This document shows positions 9,434 to 18,632 of a stretch of 64,000 nt of DNA, in pieces. Made by a program: the position numbers and the translations under genes. The DNA comes from Microseira wollei NIES-4236 (GTDB lineage Bacteria > Cyanobacteriota > Cyanobacteriia > Cyanobacteriales > Aerosakkonemataceae): assembly GCF_020521235.1 (NCBI RefSeq), contig NZ_BLAY01000009.1, positions 1-64,000 of the forward strand, given 5' to 3'. Each line of letters starts with the position of its first letter. The stretch's first letter is position 1. A model generated the notes under the pieces. The model was given only the letters and a program-made list of their open reading frames with translations, was not told where the DNA came from and searched no databases.

Positions 9434-12028
9434 CTATGAAAGTTTCTGGGTCTTGGTGGAGTAAAAAGCTACACTACTACCAGTCAATACCAACGCTAAG
9501 GCTGATGGAACGAGAGGAACCCAATTGCCTTGTAGGAACAAAATATAGCAAAGCACAAACAATATTCCCAGGGCAGATCCTGGCAACAAAAACAAAAATA
9601 GTTGCGAAGATCGCCCGCGCCAAACCAAAAACCCTCCCACAACCGACCATCCCCAAATCCAAACAATTTCTCCCCAAACAGGCCAAACTGATAACAAAGG
9701 TCGCCCATCTTTAACCGCACTCAAAAGTTGACTCACCATCTGCGCCTGGACAACTACTCCAGGCATTGATTGGTAAAAACCCTTACCAGTACTAAACGGA
9801 GTCAGACTATAATCGTTAGCGCTGGGAGCCGTGACGCCGATCAGGACAATGCGATCGCGCACATCATCGGGATTAACCTTACCGTTGAGAACATCTGCCA
9901 GTGTGACAATTGGGGCAAAAGCTGCGGGCGAATGATAGGAACGGTAGTTGAGCAATATTTGATACCCCCAAGTATCCACATTTTGATAACCGCCCATGCG
10001 CCAAAGCAAGCGCTTGAACGTAACATTACCAATCTGTAAATCTCCCTGGCGGTTGTACTGGACAGAAATTCCTTCTCTATCGAAGTAATGAAATACCAGC
10101 TGTGCGCTGAGAGCATAGGGGGTAGTACAAGGCGACGAAGACTCTGGTTCCATTGCTAACAGATGACGACGCAGAATGCCGTCCGGATCTGCCACCACAT
10201 CGCTAAAACCAAGGCGTTGTAAAGGGACATTGGCAGGCGGTGCAATTCCGGGGTGGTTCCCTGGGCGATCGCTCGCTTTGCAAATAGCAAAAAAGTTATT
10301 ATCCCTTCCCATTCGAGCCACTAAATTTGTGCCAGTTTTTGCCGGATAATCGCGATAAATATCTAAACCAATCGCGCGGGGTTTGAACTGTGCTAGTTTA
10401 TCCAAAAGTTTAGCCAGCGCTAAATCAGATATCGATCCAATTCTGGGATTCTGTTCTGGCAACTGAAAATCCTCTTCGGTAACCGCTACGATTAAAAGGC
10501 GTCGATCGGGTGGTTCCTGTGGACGCGATCGCATCAGTTGGTCGAAAGCTTGCAATTCCCAACCTTGCAACATCCCTAAATAACGCCCTCCCATCACTAA
10601 AGCAGTTACAGCTACGCTTGCCACCAGCACAGTTTGGATATGTTTTTTGAGGAATGTGCGAAGTCTAGACTGCCTCAAAACCTCTTGTGGGGTGGGCGTC
10701 TCGCCCGCCCGCTGCAAAAACACTTGTGGGGTGGGCGTCTCGCCCGCCCGCTGCAAAAACACTTGTGGGGTGGGCGTCTCGCCCGCCCGCTGCAAAAACA
10801 CTTGTGGGGTGGGCGTCTCGCCTGCCCGCTGCAAAAACACTTGTGGGGTGGGCGTCTCGCCCGCCCTGAGCAAAACCTCTTGTGGGGTGGGCGTCTCGCC
10901 CGCCCTGAGCAAAACCTCTTGTGGGGTGGGCGTCTCGCCCGCCAAGGACCCCCCGCACAAATCTTGCCAAGTCGGTGGAATTTCGGCGGGATTCTGACAA
11001 ATGACAGGTAACCAAGTGGCGTAGGGATATTCTTTTTCCAATCCTTGCAACCTTTCTCGCGCATCTCGCACCGAAGCATACAAAGACTGTCCGCTGACAA
11101 AAGCGGTGAGAAAGTACTTTAAAAAAGCTTGCGCCACTGCATCTGGCACGAGTTCTCGCATTACGATCGCTTGTGGCAGATGCAATTCCAGAAGTTCTTG
11201 TCCCAAGCGCAAACCATCGCAAGAATTGAGAATCGTTAAGCGCAAGCCTCGATCGATCGCTCTTTTGATCGCGTATTTTAATTCATCAATCGTAATTTCG
11301 TCTGTTTCATTGAGCATAATTCGCCCTTGTTCGTGGCTGGAACTATGCCCCGCAAAAAATAGAATATCCCAGTCTTGCTCCCAAAGTTCTTCATGAAACT
11401 CTCTGAGTGTTGGTTTTGGTAAAAATTTGACAGATGCCCGGTCTGATAATTGCTCTAAATCAGCTCGATCTTTGCTTAGATCAATTCCTTCGTCATCGCC
11501 AAAAATTGCTAAAATTCTAACTTGACCGTTAGCATTATTTATCTCTAACTTTTTCGGTCGTTTATACTCTGGAGGACTCAAAGCAACTTCTGCTTTGGGA
11601 TAATCCTCGAACAAGTCCCACTTATGCCAGGGCAGTTGCCACAGTTCCTGGTTGTTAGTTTCAATCAAAATTTCAATTTCATCAGTTGTATTCAAATTTA
11701 CTTGCAATCCATCCCGGATTTTTTCCCAGTCTTTAGATGCCGAATTAAGCCAGTCATTTAGACTCTCTACCAAATCAGTACCAAGTTGAGAGGAAGAAAA
11801 ATTAGTCACTGCTTGAACAGGCACTGTAAAGGTGCGCGTCATGAGTATCTGGTTATAAGCTAGCTGCCAATCAGTAAATTTTTCTAGAATGTCAGTGCAT
11901 GAAGGCAACTCACCTGGAATCTGAATAGCCGTTTTAGTCAGAGTGTTATCTTCGCTAATTCGCAGAATAGCTGGAAACCCCTGGTCAAAGCTGCCTTCCA
12001 TCAGCGTTAAGGTAACTCGCTTTCTCAT
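9434..12028 (-). CDS. CHAT peptidase-like domain fused to CHASE2 sensory domain, membrane protein
   Basis: A protein of 864 residues. The N-terminal CHAT domain (caspase-like, to about 355) shows the candidate catalytic His228 (FFAGHSSSH) and Cys270 (ILNSCDG). Residues about 364-454 are seven head-to-tail copies of AGETPTPQEVLLR or AGETPTPQVFLQR. A transmembrane helix follows (about 470-488), then an extracytoplasmic CHASE2 domain (WELQAFDQLMRSRP, RAIGLDIYRDYP, RIVLIGVTAPSANDY) and two to three C-terminal membrane helices (PVWGEIVWIWGWSVVGGFLV onward). CHASE2 normally senses an unknown periplasmic signal. Here the output would be the CHAT domain. The repeat linker comes from an interspersed DNA repeat. 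A partial duplicate lies immediately upstream. Confidence 0.9.
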   Translation of the reverse strand: MRKRVTLTLMEGSFDQGFPAILRISEDNTLTKTAIQIPGELPSCTDILEKFTDWQLAYNQILMTRTFTVPVQAVTNFSSSQLGTDLVESLNDWLNSASKDWEKIRDGLQVNLNTTDEIEILIETNNQELWQLPWHKWDLFEDYPKAEVALSPPEYKRPKKLEINNANGQVRILAIFGDDEGIDLSKDRADLEQLSDRASVKFLPKPTLREFHEELWEQDWDILFFAGHSSSHEQGRIMLNETDEITIDELKYAIKRAIDRGLRLTILNSCDGLRLGQELLELHLPQAIVMRELVPDAVAQAFLKYFLTAFVSGQSLYASVRDARERLQGLEKEYPYATWLPVICQNPAEIPPTWQDLCGGSLAGETPTPQEVLLRAGETPTPQEVLLRAGETPTPQVFLQRAGETPTPQVFLQRAGETPTPQVFLQRAGETPTPQVFLQRAGETPTPQEVLRQSRLRTFLKKHIQTVLVASVAVTALVMGGRYLGMLQGWELQAFDQLMRSRPQEPPDRRLLIVAVTEEDFQLPEQNPRIGSISDLALAKLLDKLAQFKPRAIGLDIYRDYPAKTGTNLVARMGRDNNFFAICKASDRPGNHPGIAPPANVPLQRLGFSDVVADPDGILRRHLLAMEPESSSPCTTPYALSAQLVFHYFDREGISVQYNRQGDLQIGNVTFKRLLWRMGGYQNVDTWGYQILLNYRSYHSPAAFAPIVTLADVLNGKVNPDDVRDRIVLIGVTAPSANDYSLTPFSTGKGFYQSMPGVVVQAQMVSQLLSAVKDGRPLLSVWPVWGEIVWIWGWSVVGGFLVWRGRSSQLFLFLLPGSALGILFVLCYILFLQGNWVPLVPSALALVLTGSSVAFYSTKTQKLS
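10671..10943. repeat. seven in-frame 39-bp tandem repeats inside the CHAT-CHASE2 gene
   Basis: Each unit contains GGTGGGCGTCTCGCCCGCCC, itself a near-palindrome, plus CTGCAAAAACACTTGTG or a GAGCAAAACCTCTTGTG variant. The 39-nt period is a multiple of three and keeps the host frame open, giving a 13-residue repeat. A sequence of the same style (54-bp period) occurs outside genes at 47904-48088. Confidence 0.9.
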
Positions 12029-12114
12029 AGACGCCTGCTTGCGATCGCTTATGTACGTAAATTACACGATTAGTTGCAGTTGCAATGCCAAATTGGCACT
12101 ATCTATGAAGACCC

Positions 12115-12262
12115 TATGAAAAAAAATCTATGAAGCAACCGGGTTTATGGCTTCGTCGTGGGTAAGTTTTGATATAATACCACATGCCAAAATCTGACTT
12201 GGCATAGCTTGTTGGTTCGGTTGAGGTACGAAACCCAACCAACATATTCGGGACTTACGCAC
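12115..12262. repeat. upstream copy of a duplicated promoter-side segment (copy 1)
   Basis: The stretch with AACCGGGTTTATGGCTTCGT and GGTACGAAACCCAACCAACA is repeated almost identically at about 12775-12896. Each copy sits upstream of one CHAT-type reading frame, so the gene start and its 5' region were duplicated together (period about 660 bp). Confidence 0.85.
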
Positions 12263-12284
12263 GACGAGAAAAGAAACCCGGTTT

Positions 12285-12692
12285 CTAGGAAAAGAGATCG
12301 CAGCAAGAAACCTTGTTAGTTTCAATCAAAATTTCAATTTCATCAGTTGTACTCAAATTTACTTGCAATCCATCCCGGATTTTTTCCCAGTCTTTAGATG
12401 CCGAATTAAGCCAGTCATTCAGGCTATCTACCAAATCAGTACCGAGTTGAGTGGAAGAAACATTAGTCACTTTTTGAACGGGCACTGTAATGGCGCGAAC
12501 CGCTACGAGTATCTGGTTATAGGCTAGCTGCCAATGAGTGAATTTTTCCAGAATGTGAGGGATTGGAGGCAACTTACCTGGAATCTGAACAGCCGTTTCA
12601 GTCAGAACGTTATTTTCGCTAATTCGCAGAATAGCTGGAAACCCCTGCTCAAAGCTGCCTTCCATCAGTGTCAGGATAACTCGCTTTCTCAT
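12285..12692 (-). pseudogene. truncated duplicate of the CHAT-CHASE2 N-terminus
   Basis: The 135-residue frame is colinear with residues 1-126 of the intact protein (both start MRKRV and share LTLMEGSF and SASKDWEKIRDGLQ), then ends in unrelated residues contributed by a GAAACCCGGTTTC repeat at about 12274-12290. It stops before any catalytic motif, so it cannot be a functional CHAT protein. A short regulatory peptide is possible but unsupported. The breakpoint coincides with the repeat, suggesting repeat-mediated deletion of the remainder. Confidence 0.85.
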
Positions 12693-13049
12693 AGCCGCTT
12701 TAGCGATCGTTAATGAACGTAAATTACACGATTAGTTGGAGTTGGAATGCTGAATTGGCACTATCTATGAAGAATTTATGAAGCAACCGGGTTTATGGCT
12801 TCGTCGTGGGTAAGTATTGATATAATACCACATGCCAAAATCTGACTTGGCATAGCTTGTTGGTTCGGTTGAGGTACGAAACCCAACCAACATATTGATT
12901 CGCCTCACAGCCCAAGAAGGATTGTTTTAAGATTTGTTTCCGATCGGTGCATAACTACAGGAATAAATGCCATAACCGAAGCCATATAACTTTTTCACTC
13001 ACGGTTAAAATATTTCTGGAGATCGTAGTGCAATTCGTGTTGAGGCTTT
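12693..13049. other. noncoding gap holding copy 2 of the duplicated 5' segment
   Basis: About 12775-12896 repeats 12120-12262. The remaining sequence before the HTH gene (about 12900-13049) shows no ORF. It should hold the export operon's promoter, which I cannot place. Confidence 0.5.
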
Positions 13050-13772
13050 ATGCATATGTCTGATTCCCAAACCAAGCATGACACTAAAGTTTCAGGTACT
13101 CACGAGGGTCAATTTTTAACATCTTTTCAGCGCAAACTGTTGCAAAAAAATCTCCAAGACGCAAATTTACCCCAGTCTTATCGCCAGCGCCTTGAAATTA
13201 TGTTGCTGGCAGATGAGGGCAAATCTCAATCGGAAATTTGTCAAACATTGGGGTGTTGTCCGGCAACAGCGCGGCATTGGATGCACGTAGCGCGTACTGG
13301 GATGGCGCACCAATGGCAGGAATGTCCGATTGGTCGCCCGAAGGCAGTCAATCAGGCATATTTACAGCGCTTGCAAGAACTGGTTAGCAATAGTCCCCGC
13401 GATTATGGCTATGTTTTTCGGCGCTGGACGGCAAACTGGTTAAAAAAACATCTAGCGAAAGAATTTGGGGTGGAAGTAAGCGATCGCCATCTGAAGCGAC
13501 TCCTGAAACAGATGGGGTTGTCCACCATCCCCAAAACCAACCATGCCTCTGAGAACGCTAAGGGGTCAAAAATCCAGATTAATGACCTCAAAACCGAACC
13601 TATCGCCGATAATTGCGGATTTTTGCCTTTTAACTTCGCCGAATTAAGCAAGGATTCAGATCGTCATGGTGCCAAATCAGTTAGATCGGTTAGTTTCGCT
13701 GCAACAACTGGGCAATATTTTGGGATATCGTGTTTCGGAACAGGAATATCAGCGCTGTCTTCAAGCAGCTAA
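13050..13772 (+). CDS. helix-turn-helix protein (IS630-type winged HTH) heading the peptide-export operon
   Basis: A 240-residue protein. Residues about 25-165 form two HTH-like units: YRQRLEIMLLADEGKSQSEI plus LGCCPATARHWMHVA, then RPKAVNQAYLQRLQELV, PRDYGYVFRRWTANWL and VSDRHLKRLLKQMG. These resemble the DNA-binding half of IS630 transposases, but no DDE catalytic domain follows. The last 36 codons overlap the start of the transporter gene (13666) in another frame, which implies translational coupling. A close relative at 29514 also begins (the remains of) an export locus, so it is probably a dedicated regulator rather than a transposase. An alternative start is the ATG at 13056. Function is inferred from position only. 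Confidence 0.75.
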   Translation: MHMSDSQTKHDTKVSGTHEGQFLTSFQRKLLQKNLQDANLPQSYRQRLEIMLLADEGKSQSEICQTLGCCPATARHWMHVARTGMAHQWQECPIGRPKAVNQAYLQRLQELVSNSPRDYGYVFRRWTANWLKKHLAKEFGVEVSDRHLKRLLKQMGLSTIPKTNHASENAKGSKIQINDLKTEPIADNCGFLPFNFAELSKDSDRHGAKSVRSVSFAATTGQYFGISCFGTGISALSSSS

Positions 13773-16437
13773 ACTTATTACTCCCAAGGTGGGAAAGTTC
13801 TGGCAAGGAAAGGATGTGGAAGCGGGGATATATATTGCGATCGCAGGCAAAGTTAGGTTGCTTGATGATGCGGATGAGTTAATCGCGACTTTGGAAGCGG
13901 GGGACTCGTTTGGAGAATTTACCTTATTTCCGGAGCATCAGTTTCAGCCTTATACTGCTAGGGCAGCAGTCAATGTGCAACTGTGCTTTATTCCCGGCGA
14001 GGCGCTGTCGCCATTGATAGCTAAGTATCCGCAAATCGGGGAACATTTGCGGCAGCAAGCACAAGCGCGTCATTTCCTGTTAGTAAAATCCGATGATTCT
14101 GCCAAACAGAATCGGGAAAATGGCGCAAGTAATTCGTTAATAAAAACAGATAATACCAAAGAACCTTTCTCCCCGTCCCCCCGTCCCCCCATCCCCGCGT
14201 CTGACAAACCTCAACCGCAGAAAAAGATTAGTAAAGCCTATTTTCCCAGTCCCACACAGCAAGTCGGACATTTATGGCAGCGTTTCGTGCGGCGCTATCC
14301 ATTTTTTGCACAGCAGAGTGGATCCGACTGCGGTGCAGCTTGTTTGGTAATGGTATCTCGCTATTGGGGGAAAAGCTTTAGCGTCAATCGCTTGCGGGAT
14401 ATCGCCAACGTTGACCGCAATGGCGCGTCGCTGCGGGGTTTATCGACAGCAGCAGAAAGCATTGGTTTTGCTACGCGTCCGGTGAAAGCGAGTCTCGACC
14501 AATTGGCGAAACAACAATTACCCGCCATAGTCCATTGGGAAGGAAAACACTACATCGTTGTTTATGAAATTACCAAAAAACATGTTATTGTAGCCGACCC
14601 CGCCATCGGTCAGCGTACCCTCAGCCACCAACAATTTAAACAAGATTGGACTGGTTACGCGCTGTTGTTACAACCTACCGTTTTATTAAAGGATGTCAAA
14701 GAAAGTACAACACCTTTCTGGCAATTCTTTGAGTTATTGAAACCCCACGGGTTGGTGATGTTGGAAGTGTTTCTCGCTTCCCTATTTATTCAGATATTTG
14801 GACTCGTCACCCCCCTATTCACCCAGTTAATTTTAGACCGCGTAGTCGTGCAGCGTTCCGAACTAACTTTATTTGCTGTCGGTTTAGGATTGCTGATTTT
14901 TAGTTTATTCCGCGTGGCGATGACGGGGTTGCGGCAATATCTGCTAGACCATACAGCGAACCGCTTAGATTTAGCAATGATTGTCGGGTTTATTCGCCAT
15001 ACCCTGCGGCTTCCTTTGAGTTTCTTCGAGAATCGTTATGTGGGGGATATTATCTCTCGCGTTCAAGAAAACCGCAAAATTCAACGATTCCTTTCGGGCG
15101 AAGCACTGTCTATCCTGCTGGATTTAATCACAGTATTTATCTATGTGGGATTGATGTTTTGGTACAGTTGGAAAATGGCATTGCTGGCGTTGGCGATCAT
15201 CCCGCCTTTTTTCCTACTAGCGTTGATTGCCACACCTTTTTTACAGCGGATTTCCAGGGAAATCTTTAATGCTCATACCAATGAGGGTAGTTATCTGATT
15301 GAAGCCCTAACCGGCGTGCGGACAGTTAAATCTACCGCCGTAGAACATACAGTGCGCTGGCATTGGGAGGAGTTGCTTAATAAAGCAATCAAAACCAGCT
15401 TTTCCGGGCAAGTTATTAACAATCGCCTGCAAATTTTTAGCAACTCAATTGAAGCCGTATTTACTACAGGTTTGCTGTGGTTTGGAGCGCATTTAGTGAT
15501 TCACAACCAGTTAACCATCGGTCAATTGGTAGCATTTAATATGCTGCTGGGAAATATTATTCGCCCCTTCCAACGATTAACGGTGTTGTGGAATCAATTG
15601 CAAGAAGTGATGATTGCAGTGGAACGAATTAACGATGTTTTAGATGCGTCACCGGAGGAAGATTTACACATCTCTGCGCGGCAATCGTTACCAGCAATCA
15701 AAGGGAATATTCGGTTTGAAAACGTCACCTTCCGCTATCACCCAGAGAGCGATGTTAATGTGGTGCAAAATCTCAATTTTACCGTAAAATCGGGGCAAAT
15801 GGTAGCTCTTGTGGGGCGCAGCGGTTCGGGAAAAACAACCATTTCTAAGTTAGTTTTGGGGTTGTATCCGCCTAGCGATGGCAAAATATCCATCGATGGA
15901 CATGATATTAGCAGTATTTCCTTGCGTTCCTTGCGCCAGCAGGTGGGAGTCGTTGACCAAGACACATTTTTGTTTGGCGGCACAATTCGGGAAAATATTA
16001 GCTTGGCACATCCGGGGGCAAGTTTGGAAGAAATTATCGAAGCAGCGCGATTGGCGGGGGCGGATGAATTTATTAAAAAGTTGCCGATGGGGTATGAAAC
16101 CCAGATTGGTGAAGGGGGGGGAATGCTGTCAGGAGGACAACGACAGCGGATTGCGATCGCTCGCGCTTTATTAGGCAATCCCCGCTTGTTGGTTTTAGAT
16201 GAAGCAACTTCCCATTTAGACACCGAATCGGAACGAATTATTCAGAAGAATTTGAACGCAATTCTCAAAGGCAGAACCACTTTAGTAATTGCCCATCGCC
16301 TTTCCACAGTGCAGAATGCCGATTTGATTTTAGTTTTAGACCAAGGAGTGTTGATTGAGAGTGGAACTCACGCCGAATTAATGGCGCAGCGAGGACATTA
16401 TTTTTATCTCAATCAACAGCAGTTGGCTAATGGTTAA
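13666..16437 (+). CDS. peptidase-containing ABC exporter with N-terminal cyclic-nucleotide-binding-like domain
   Basis: A protein of 923 residues in the order cNMP-binding-like beta-barrel (about 30-140, GDSFGEFTLFP), linker, C39 bacteriocin peptidase with Cys222 (GSDCGAACL), His295 (GKHYIVV) and Asp311 (VADP), six-helix ABC membrane domain (about 350-640), and nucleotide-binding domain with Walker A GRSGSGKTT, signature [15 protein letters not shown] and Walker B LLVLDEATSHLD. Family role: cut double-glycine leaders and export the core peptide. Likely clients are the double-glycine precursors at 19621, 20053, 26056, 28398, 32267 and 32684. The ORF starts inside the HTH gene, and the HlyD and parvulin genes follow on the same strand. 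The cNMP domain may gate transport (inference). Confidence 0.95.
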   Translation: MVPNQLDRLVSLQQLGNILGYRVSEQEYQRCLQAAKLITPKVGKFWQGKDVEAGIYIAIAGKVRLLDDADELIATLEAGDSFGEFTLFPEHQFQPYTARAAVNVQLCFIPGEALSPLIAKYPQIGEHLRQQAQARHFLLVKSDDSAKQNRENGASNSLIKTDNTKEPFSPSPRPPIPASDKPQPQKKISKAYFPSPTQQVGHLWQRFVRRYPFFAQQSGSDCGAACLVMVSRYWGKSFSVNRLRDIANVDRNGASLRGLSTAAESIGFATRPVKASLDQLAKQQLPAIVHWEGKHYIVVYEITKKHVIVADPAIGQRTLSHQQFKQDWTGYALLLQPTVLLKDVKESTTPFWQFFELLKPHGLVMLEVFLASLFIQIFGLVTPLFTQLILDRVVVQRSELTLFAVGLGLLIFSLFRVAMTGLRQYLLDHTANRLDLAMIVGFIRHTLRLPLSFFENRYVGDIISRVQENRKIQRFLSGEALSILLDLITVFIYVGLMFWYSWKMALLALAIIPPFFLLALIATPFLQRISREIFNAHTNEGSYLIEALTGVRTVKSTAVEHTVRWHWEELLNKAIKTSFSGQVINNRLQIFSNSIEAVFTTGLLWFGAHLVIHNQLTIGQLVAFNMLLGNIIRPFQRLTVLWNQLQEVMIAVERINDVLDASPEEDLHISARQSLPAIKGNIRFENVTFRYHPESDVNVVQNLNFTVKSGQMVALVGRSGSGKTTISKLVLGLYPPSDGKISIDGHDISSISLRSLRQQVGVVDQDTFLFGGTIRENISLAHPGASLEEIIEAARLAGADEFIKKLPMGYETQIGEGGGMLSGGQRQRIAIARALLGNPRLLVLDEATSHLDTESERIIQKNLNAILKGRTTLVIAHRLSTVQNADLILVLDQGVLIESGTHAELMAQRGHYFYLNQQQLANG

Positions 16438-16612
16438 TGGCTAATGGCTAATGGTTAATGGCTAATGGTTAATGGCTAATGGTTAATGGTTAATGGCTGA
16501 TGGCTGATGGCTAATGGGTGATGGCTAATGGGTGATGGCTGATGGCTGATGGCTGATGGCTAATGGCTGATGGCTAATGGCTAATGGCTAATGGCTGATG
16601 GCTAATGGCTAA
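16428..16612 (+). repeat. heptanucleotide array TAATGGC and variants
   Basis: About 26 back-to-back units of TAATGGC, TGATGGC, TAATGGT and TAATGGG begin at the stop of the exporter gene. A shorter TTAGCAA run follows (about 16647-16679). Arrays of this sort are common in cyanobacterial spacers and are likely to vary in copy number. Confidence 0.9.
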
Positions 16613-16725
16613 TAGAAAGAAGAATGCTATATTACTACGCTTCACAATTAGCGATTAGCAATTAGCAATTAGCAATTAGTAACACCCAAGTTTATAACTA
16701 GCAACTTGCGTTAGTAGGAGAATTT

Positions 16726-18549
16726 ATGACCAATACATTAAATCGACGGGTGAAAACCCAACTGGATGAAATAGAAAGCGATCCCATAGACTCAACCCCC
16801 CCAACACCAGTCATTTCAACCGATGATTGGTCTGACGCAACGAAGGAATTACTCGATAGCTTGCCCCGCGTTTGGACAAGGGGAATGCTATATTTTTTAG
16901 TAACATTTGTATCGATCGTTTTACCTTGGGCGATGCTATCTAAAGTCGATGAAACTGGTAGCGCCAGAGGGAGACTAGAACCATTTGGCGCAACCCAAAG
17001 ATTGGACGCTCCTGTAGCCGGAACCGTCACCGCCGTCAGAGTAAAAGAAGGAGAAACTGTAAAAGCAGGACAATTGCTGTTGGAACTAGACTCTGATGTC
17101 TTGCGAACCGATTTCCAACAAGCTCAGAATAAACTGGAAGGGCAACAAAATCGGTTGGGACAGTTGCAGCTACTCACAAACCAAATAAAGCTCGCGATTA
17201 GCGTTCAAGAGCAACAAAACCAAGCCCAACAATCCGAAAAAATTGCTCAAGTGAATCAGGCGCAGCAAGACCTTAATTCTAAACAAACTGCGTATAATTT
17301 CCAAACAGAAGAACAACGTGCTGCTGTCGAACAAGCGCAGCAGAATCTGGATGCGCTCAAAAAAGCTTACAACTCGCAAACACAGGAAAAACTTGCGGCT
17401 TTTGAGCAAGCGCAGCAGAACCTTGATGCGCTCAAAAAAGCTTACAACTCGCAAACAGAGGAGAAACTGGCAGCAGTTGGACAGGCACAGCAGACACTCT
17501 CTCAGAGCAAAAACGCCTTTGAATTTGCCAAAACTCGCGTCAAATCGGAGCAGATAAAATTCGAGCGCTACAAACAAGCATTTGAGGAAGGTATCATTTC
17601 AAAAGACCGATTCAGCGAAGTAGAACAGGCGTTACAAGAAAGCAAACGGGTGCTATCATCAGCGCAATCTGATATTTCCCAAGCCGAACTACGCCTGAAA
17701 GAGCAACAAAACCACTATCAGAACTTTATTCATCAAGCTCAATCCGATATCTCCCAAGCACAATTGCGCCTGAAAGAGCAACAAAGTCGCTATCAAAACT
17801 TTATTCATCAAACTCAATCGGATATCTCCCAAGCACAATTGCGCCTGAAAGAGCAACAAAGCCGCTATCAGAACTTTATTCATCAAGCTAAATCGGATAT
17901 TTCCCAAGCACAATTGCGCCTGAAAGAGCAACAAAGCGCCTATCAAAGCCTGATTCAGGCAGGTAAACTCGCCGTGCTTAAAACACAGGAACAACTTAAA
18001 GATTTGCAAACACAAATTACAACCCTGCAAGCAGAAATTGCTCAGAGCAAAACTCAAATTCAGTCTCTAAAATTACAGTTAGAGCAACGAGTGCTACGTG
18101 CGCCTGTAAGCGGCACAATTTTTCAGTTACCTATCCAAAAAGCTGGGGTAGTCGTACAACCTTCCCAGATGGTAGCCGAGATTGCACCCTTTGGGGCATC
18201 CCTCGTGCTAAAGGCACAAATGGCTACAGGCGAAAGTGGTTTGTTACGTGAGGGAATGCCTGTCAAGATGAAGTTTGATGCCTATCCTTTCCAAGATTAC
18301 GGCATATTAGAAGGTCGTTTGAGCAAAATTGCACCTAGTTCCAAAGTAACGGAAACATCACAGGGTCAAATTGCTACTTATGACCTGGAAATTAGTTTGA
18401 ATCAAACTTGTATCCCCTCCGCAGATCGATGTATTGCTTTAACTCCAGGTCAGACAGCAACGGCGGAGGTAATCGTGCGCCAACGGCGGATTATTGATTT
18501 TATGCTTGACCCGTTTAAGCAGTTGCAGAAAGGAGGTTTTAAATTGTAG
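16726..18549 (+). CDS. HlyD-family membrane-fusion adaptor for the peptide exporter
   Basis: A 607-residue protein. It has a cytoplasmic N-terminus, one transmembrane helix (about 50-68, MLYFLVTFVSIVLPWAM), a lipoyl/barrel-sandwich half-motif (LDAPVAGTVTAVRVKEGETV), then a very long coiled coil (about 125-465), and the second half-motif (VLRAPVSGTIFQLP) with a beta-barrel domain. Inside the coiled coil, about 315-414 is four tandem 25-residue repeats (SDISQAQLRLKEQQSRYQNF...), preceded by two LDALKKAYNSQT repeats. The extended hairpin presumably spans the periplasm to reach an outer-membrane channel. No TolC gene is nearby. A good ribosome site (AGGAG) precedes the ATG. It works with the ABC exporter upstream. 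Confidence 0.93.
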   Translation: MTNTLNRRVKTQLDEIESDPIDSTPPTPVISTDDWSDATKELLDSLPRVWTRGMLYFLVTFVSIVLPWAMLSKVDETGSARGRLEPFGATQRLDAPVAGTVTAVRVKEGETVKAGQLLLELDSDVLRTDFQQAQNKLEGQQNRLGQLQLLTNQIKLAISVQEQQNQAQQSEKIAQVNQAQQDLNSKQTAYNFQTEEQRAAVEQAQQNLDALKKAYNSQTQEKLAAFEQAQQNLDALKKAYNSQTEEKLAAVGQAQQTLSQSKNAFEFAKTRVKSEQIKFERYKQAFEEGIISKDRFSEVEQALQESKRVLSSAQSDISQAELRLKEQQNHYQNFIHQAQSDISQAQLRLKEQQSRYQNFIHQTQSDISQAQLRLKEQQSRYQNFIHQAKSDISQAQLRLKEQQSAYQSLIQAGKLAVLKTQEQLKDLQTQITTLQAEIAQSKTQIQSLKLQLEQRVLRAPVSGTIFQLPIQKAGVVVQPSQMVAEIAPFGASLVLKAQMATGESGLLREGMPVKMKFDAYPFQDYGILEGRLSKIAPSSKVTETSQGQIATYDLEISLNQTCIPSADRCIALTPGQTATAEVIVRQRRIIDFMLDPFKQLQKGGFKL

Positions 18550-18632
18550 TAAATAGGGGGATATCAACCGCATATACACAGAAGAAAGCTTTGGAAAATC
18601 AGGAAAAATTAACTTAAACAAGGAGAAACATC

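Noticed and set aside
10671..10943. CRISPR array
   Set aside because: Units abut with no unique spacers, lie in a coding frame, and no cas genes are present. The same applies to 47904-48088.
10634..11222. ORFs with GWASRPP- or GRDAHPT-type repeats in both strands
   Set aside because: They are alternative frames of the 39-bp repeat inside the CHAT-CHASE2 gene. The minus frame with CHAT and CHASE2 domains is the real one.
13050..13772. IS630 transposase
   Set aside because: Only the HTH half is present and no DDE domain follows. It is tied to export genes twice in the window, so a regulator is more likely.
15738..16223. Minus ORF inside the exporter gene
   Set aside because: Antisense to the nucleotide-binding domain.
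16428..16612. Coding or RNA gene in the TAATGGC array
   Set aside because: A pure heptamer repeat with no start signal and no stable structure beyond repetition.
17170..18057. Leu/Phe-rich minus ORFs within the HlyD gene
   Set aside because: Antisense of a Gln/Lys-rich coiled coil, which always gives hydrophobic-looking complements.
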